A stretch of DNA of 6,274 nt from JBDKJS01 sp039806065 (lineage in GTDB: Bacteria > Bacteroidota > Bacteroidia > AKYH767-A > 2013-40CM-41-45), in assembly GCA_039806065.1 (NCBI GenBank), contig JBDKJS010000086.1, positions 1 to 6,274 of the forward strand, in the 5' to 3' direction. The position numbers and the translations under genes were made by a program. Numbering within the stretch: the first letter of the stretch is position 1; each line of letters starts with the position of its first letter. Positions 4,786 to 6,274 of this stretch are shown piece after piece. The notes beneath the pieces are model-generated. The model was not told the DNA's origin. It saw only the letters and a list, made by a program, of their open reading frames with translations, and did not search any database.

Positions 4786-6274
4786 ATGATAAAAAAATTA
4801 TTTATTGCTTTTTCGCTCCTCATTTTTCTTTCGCTCACTGCCATTTCTCAAAACTATGACTGGGTAAAAACTGGAACCTCTGTAGGATTTGATTACGGAA
4901 ATGGTGTCATTGCCGATGATAGTGGTAATGTTTACGTGGCTGGACAGTTTGAATTTGACTTCACAGTATCACAAGCTTTTTTAAGTACACTAGGACAACA
5001 TGATATTTTTATATGTAAATATGGCCCCGATGGCACATTAAAGTGGATCAAGCAGGCGGGAGGTTCTGATGGTGATGCAGGTTCTGCATTGAGTATGGAT
5101 GGTCAAGGAAATTTGTACATGACAGGTGAGTACGAAACTAAATGTTACTTCTTCCCTAATGACTCATTGACCGTTCAAGGCGCTAACGATGCCTTCTTGG
5201 TTAAATATTCAAATAACGGCAATTTAAAATGGGTAAGAAGGATGGGTGGAAATGGGGATGATAGAGGCAGAGGAATTGCGACTGATGCTAATGGAAATTC
5301 ATACTTTACAGGTAGTTTTTCCAATACAGCTAATTTTCAAAATATTTCTTTTTCAGCTACTGGGGCCATTGATGGCTGGTTTGCTAAATACGATTCAAGT
5401 GGAAATGTAGTTTGGGCTAAAAAATTTGGCAGTTCAAGTGACGATAGAGGAAGAAATATCTTACTAGATAATACTGGTTCCTTTTTTATGACTGGCACCT
5501 TCAGGAATAATTGTAATCTGGCGGGAACAAATTTAAATGCTTCAGGAAGGCAAAATTCATTCATAGCTAAGTTTGATACCTCTGGTCAATTAAATTGGGT
5601 TAGAACCGCTTGGTATAAGGATACTACTAGAATGGCTGGTATAGCACAGGATGGCAGCGGCAATATTTATGTAACTGGATATTTTATGGATACTTCCTTT
5701 TTCAGCGGAAGCAGAATAGTGAGTTATGGTTCATCGGATGTGTTTTTAGCAAAATATGATTCTACAGGAAATTTGTTATGGGTTAAACGCGAAGGAGGAA
5801 TTTATGAAGACATTGGGACAGGACTTGCTTTCGATAAAAATAATGGCATATTATATGCCACTGGTCAATTTGACTTCCAAGCAAATTTTAGTGGCACTAT
5901 TGTGAATAGTAATGGGAATAGAGAATTCTACGTAGCTGCATATGACACTGCCGGTAATTTATTATGGATCAAAACAGGGGGAAGCACTACTAGAGATGCA
6001 GGAAATTATTGTGCCGTAAATTCCCAAGGGAATGTTTATGCTACTGGTTTCACCACGGATACTGCTAATTTTGGAGGAATTACTACTCAAGGTTATCCAC
6101 TTGCCGATTTTTTTGTGACCAAGTTAACTCCAGGTCTTGCTACTCAACCTGTCAACGGAACTTCTAATTTGTCCTCTGCTCTTAATAATTGTAGTAATAT
6201 CAATTTGACTTGGACTAACGGAAGTGGATCTAACAGGTTAGTAATCGCAAGACAGGGTAGTGCAGTAAATGCCC
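4786..6274 (+). CDS. Secreted SBBP-type beta-propeller repeat protein (C-terminus outside window)
   Basis: An uninterrupted frame of 496 codons runs from ATG 4786 to the right edge without a stop, so the protein is larger. Residues 1-21 form a clear Sec signal peptide: MIKK, a hydrophobic stretch rich in Leu, Phe and Ile, then AIS before Gln22, a good signal peptidase I site. Residues 24-449 are repeats of 61-62 residues with the pattern GN-hYhTG-F, then DhFhAKYD-sGNLhWVK-GG, then D-G--IA-D. This resembles SBBP-type beta-propeller repeats common in secreted Bacteroidota proteins. From about residue 460 a different module begins (LTWTNGSGSNRLVIARQGSAV), resembling Ig/fibronectin-like extracellular domains of that phylum. 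The missing C-terminus may hold a type IX secretion sorting domain, which is inference. There are no catalytic motifs, so an adhesive, structural or binding role at the cell surface is likely but the ligand is unknown. It follows argS after 193 bases and appears functionally unrelated to it. Confidence 0.88.
   Translation, partial: MIKKLFIAFSLLIFLSLTAISQNYDWVKTGTSVGFDYGNGVIADDSGNVYVAGQFEFDFTVSQAFLSTLGQHDIFICKYGPDGTLKWIKQAGGSDGDAGSALSMDGQGNLYMTGEYETKCYFFPNDSLTVQGANDAFLVKYSNNGNLKWVRRMGGNGDDRGRGIATDANGNSYFTGSFSNTANFQNISFSATGAIDGWFAKYDSSGNVVWAKKFGSSSDDRGRNILLDNTGSFFMTGTFRNNCNLAGTNLNASGRQNSFIAKFDTSGQLNWVRTAWYKDTTRMAGIAQDGSGNIYVTGYFMDTSFFSGSRIVSYGSSDVFLAKYDSTGNLLWVKREGGIYEDIGTGLAFDKNNGILYATGQFDFQANFSGTIVNSNGNREFYVAAYDTAGNLLWIKTGGSTTRDAGNYCAVNSQGNVYATGFTTDTANFGGITTQGYPLADFFVTKLTPGLATQPVNGTSNLSSALNNCSNINLTWTNGSGSNRLVIARQGSAVNA
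4855..6132 (+). repeat. Tandem beta-propeller repeats within the secreted protein
   Basis: Taking each repeat to start at the xGN before the Y-x-T-G motif, the starts fall at residues 46, 107, 169, 230, 291, 352 and 414, giving lengths of 61, 62, 61, 61, 61 and 62 for six full copies. The seventh copy stops after its first half at about residue 449. Residues 24-45 (YDWVKTG through VIADD) match the second half of a repeat, so the two ends add up to one more full unit, seven in all. Copy 4 (230-290) is the most divergent: WYKDTT stands where the others have a GGxxxD segment. Confidence 0.8.

Noticed and set aside
4737..4859. Small 40-codon frame beginning at ATG 4737 and overlapping the start of the propeller gene
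   Set aside because: It is out of frame with the signal peptide, has no family resemblance, and its second half is simply another reading of the signal peptide codons.
5337..5564. 75-codon minus-strand frame opposite the propeller gene
   Set aside because: It is the antisense shadow of repetitive propeller codons; the plus frame is open for 496 codons with a signal peptide and regular repeats.

Overview
The window looks like a stretch of chromosome from a low-GC member of the Bacteroidota. The reasons are: AT-rich intergenic DNA; start codons preceded by A/T-rich sequence with no Shine-Dalgarno motif; TAnnTTTG-like -7 elements; arginine decarboxylase, arginase and ArgS sequences of the type I recall from that phylum; and a secreted beta-propeller protein with a Bacteroidota-style modular layout. 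The species cannot be named from sequence alone. I see no mobile element, CRISPR array, tRNA or rRNA, and no intergenic gap longer than about 200 bases.

Layout. On the minus strand, reading leftward from a divergent promoter region, lie a PLP-dependent arginine decarboxylase (348-1751) and, 9 bases further on, the N-terminal 112 codons of a glutamine-dependent asparagine synthetase-type protein that runs off the left edge (1-338). On the plus strand, reading rightward from the same region, lie an arginase-family hydrolase (1864-2811) and, 2 bases later, arginyl-tRNA synthetase (2814-4592). A 193-base gap with a possible hairpin and a promoter-like motif follows. The last gene starts at 4786 and is open to the right edge: a signal-peptide protein of at least 496 residues made mostly of 61-62-residue beta-propeller repeats.

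How the genes fit together. The central 4.2 kb is organised around arginine: decarboxylation to agmatine (polyamine route), hydrolysis to ornithine and urea (arginase), and charging onto tRNA (ArgS). The two arginine-degrading enzymes are transcribed divergently from a 112-base region. That region holds two copies of a 19-base element (17/19 identical) offset by 33 bases, about three helical turns, which is the best candidate here for an undescribed regulatory site. The secreted propeller gene is probably a separate transcription unit. Most of the window is ordinary housekeeping DNA; the points worth a second look are the paired element, the arginase active-site variant and the propeller's closed repeat arrangement.
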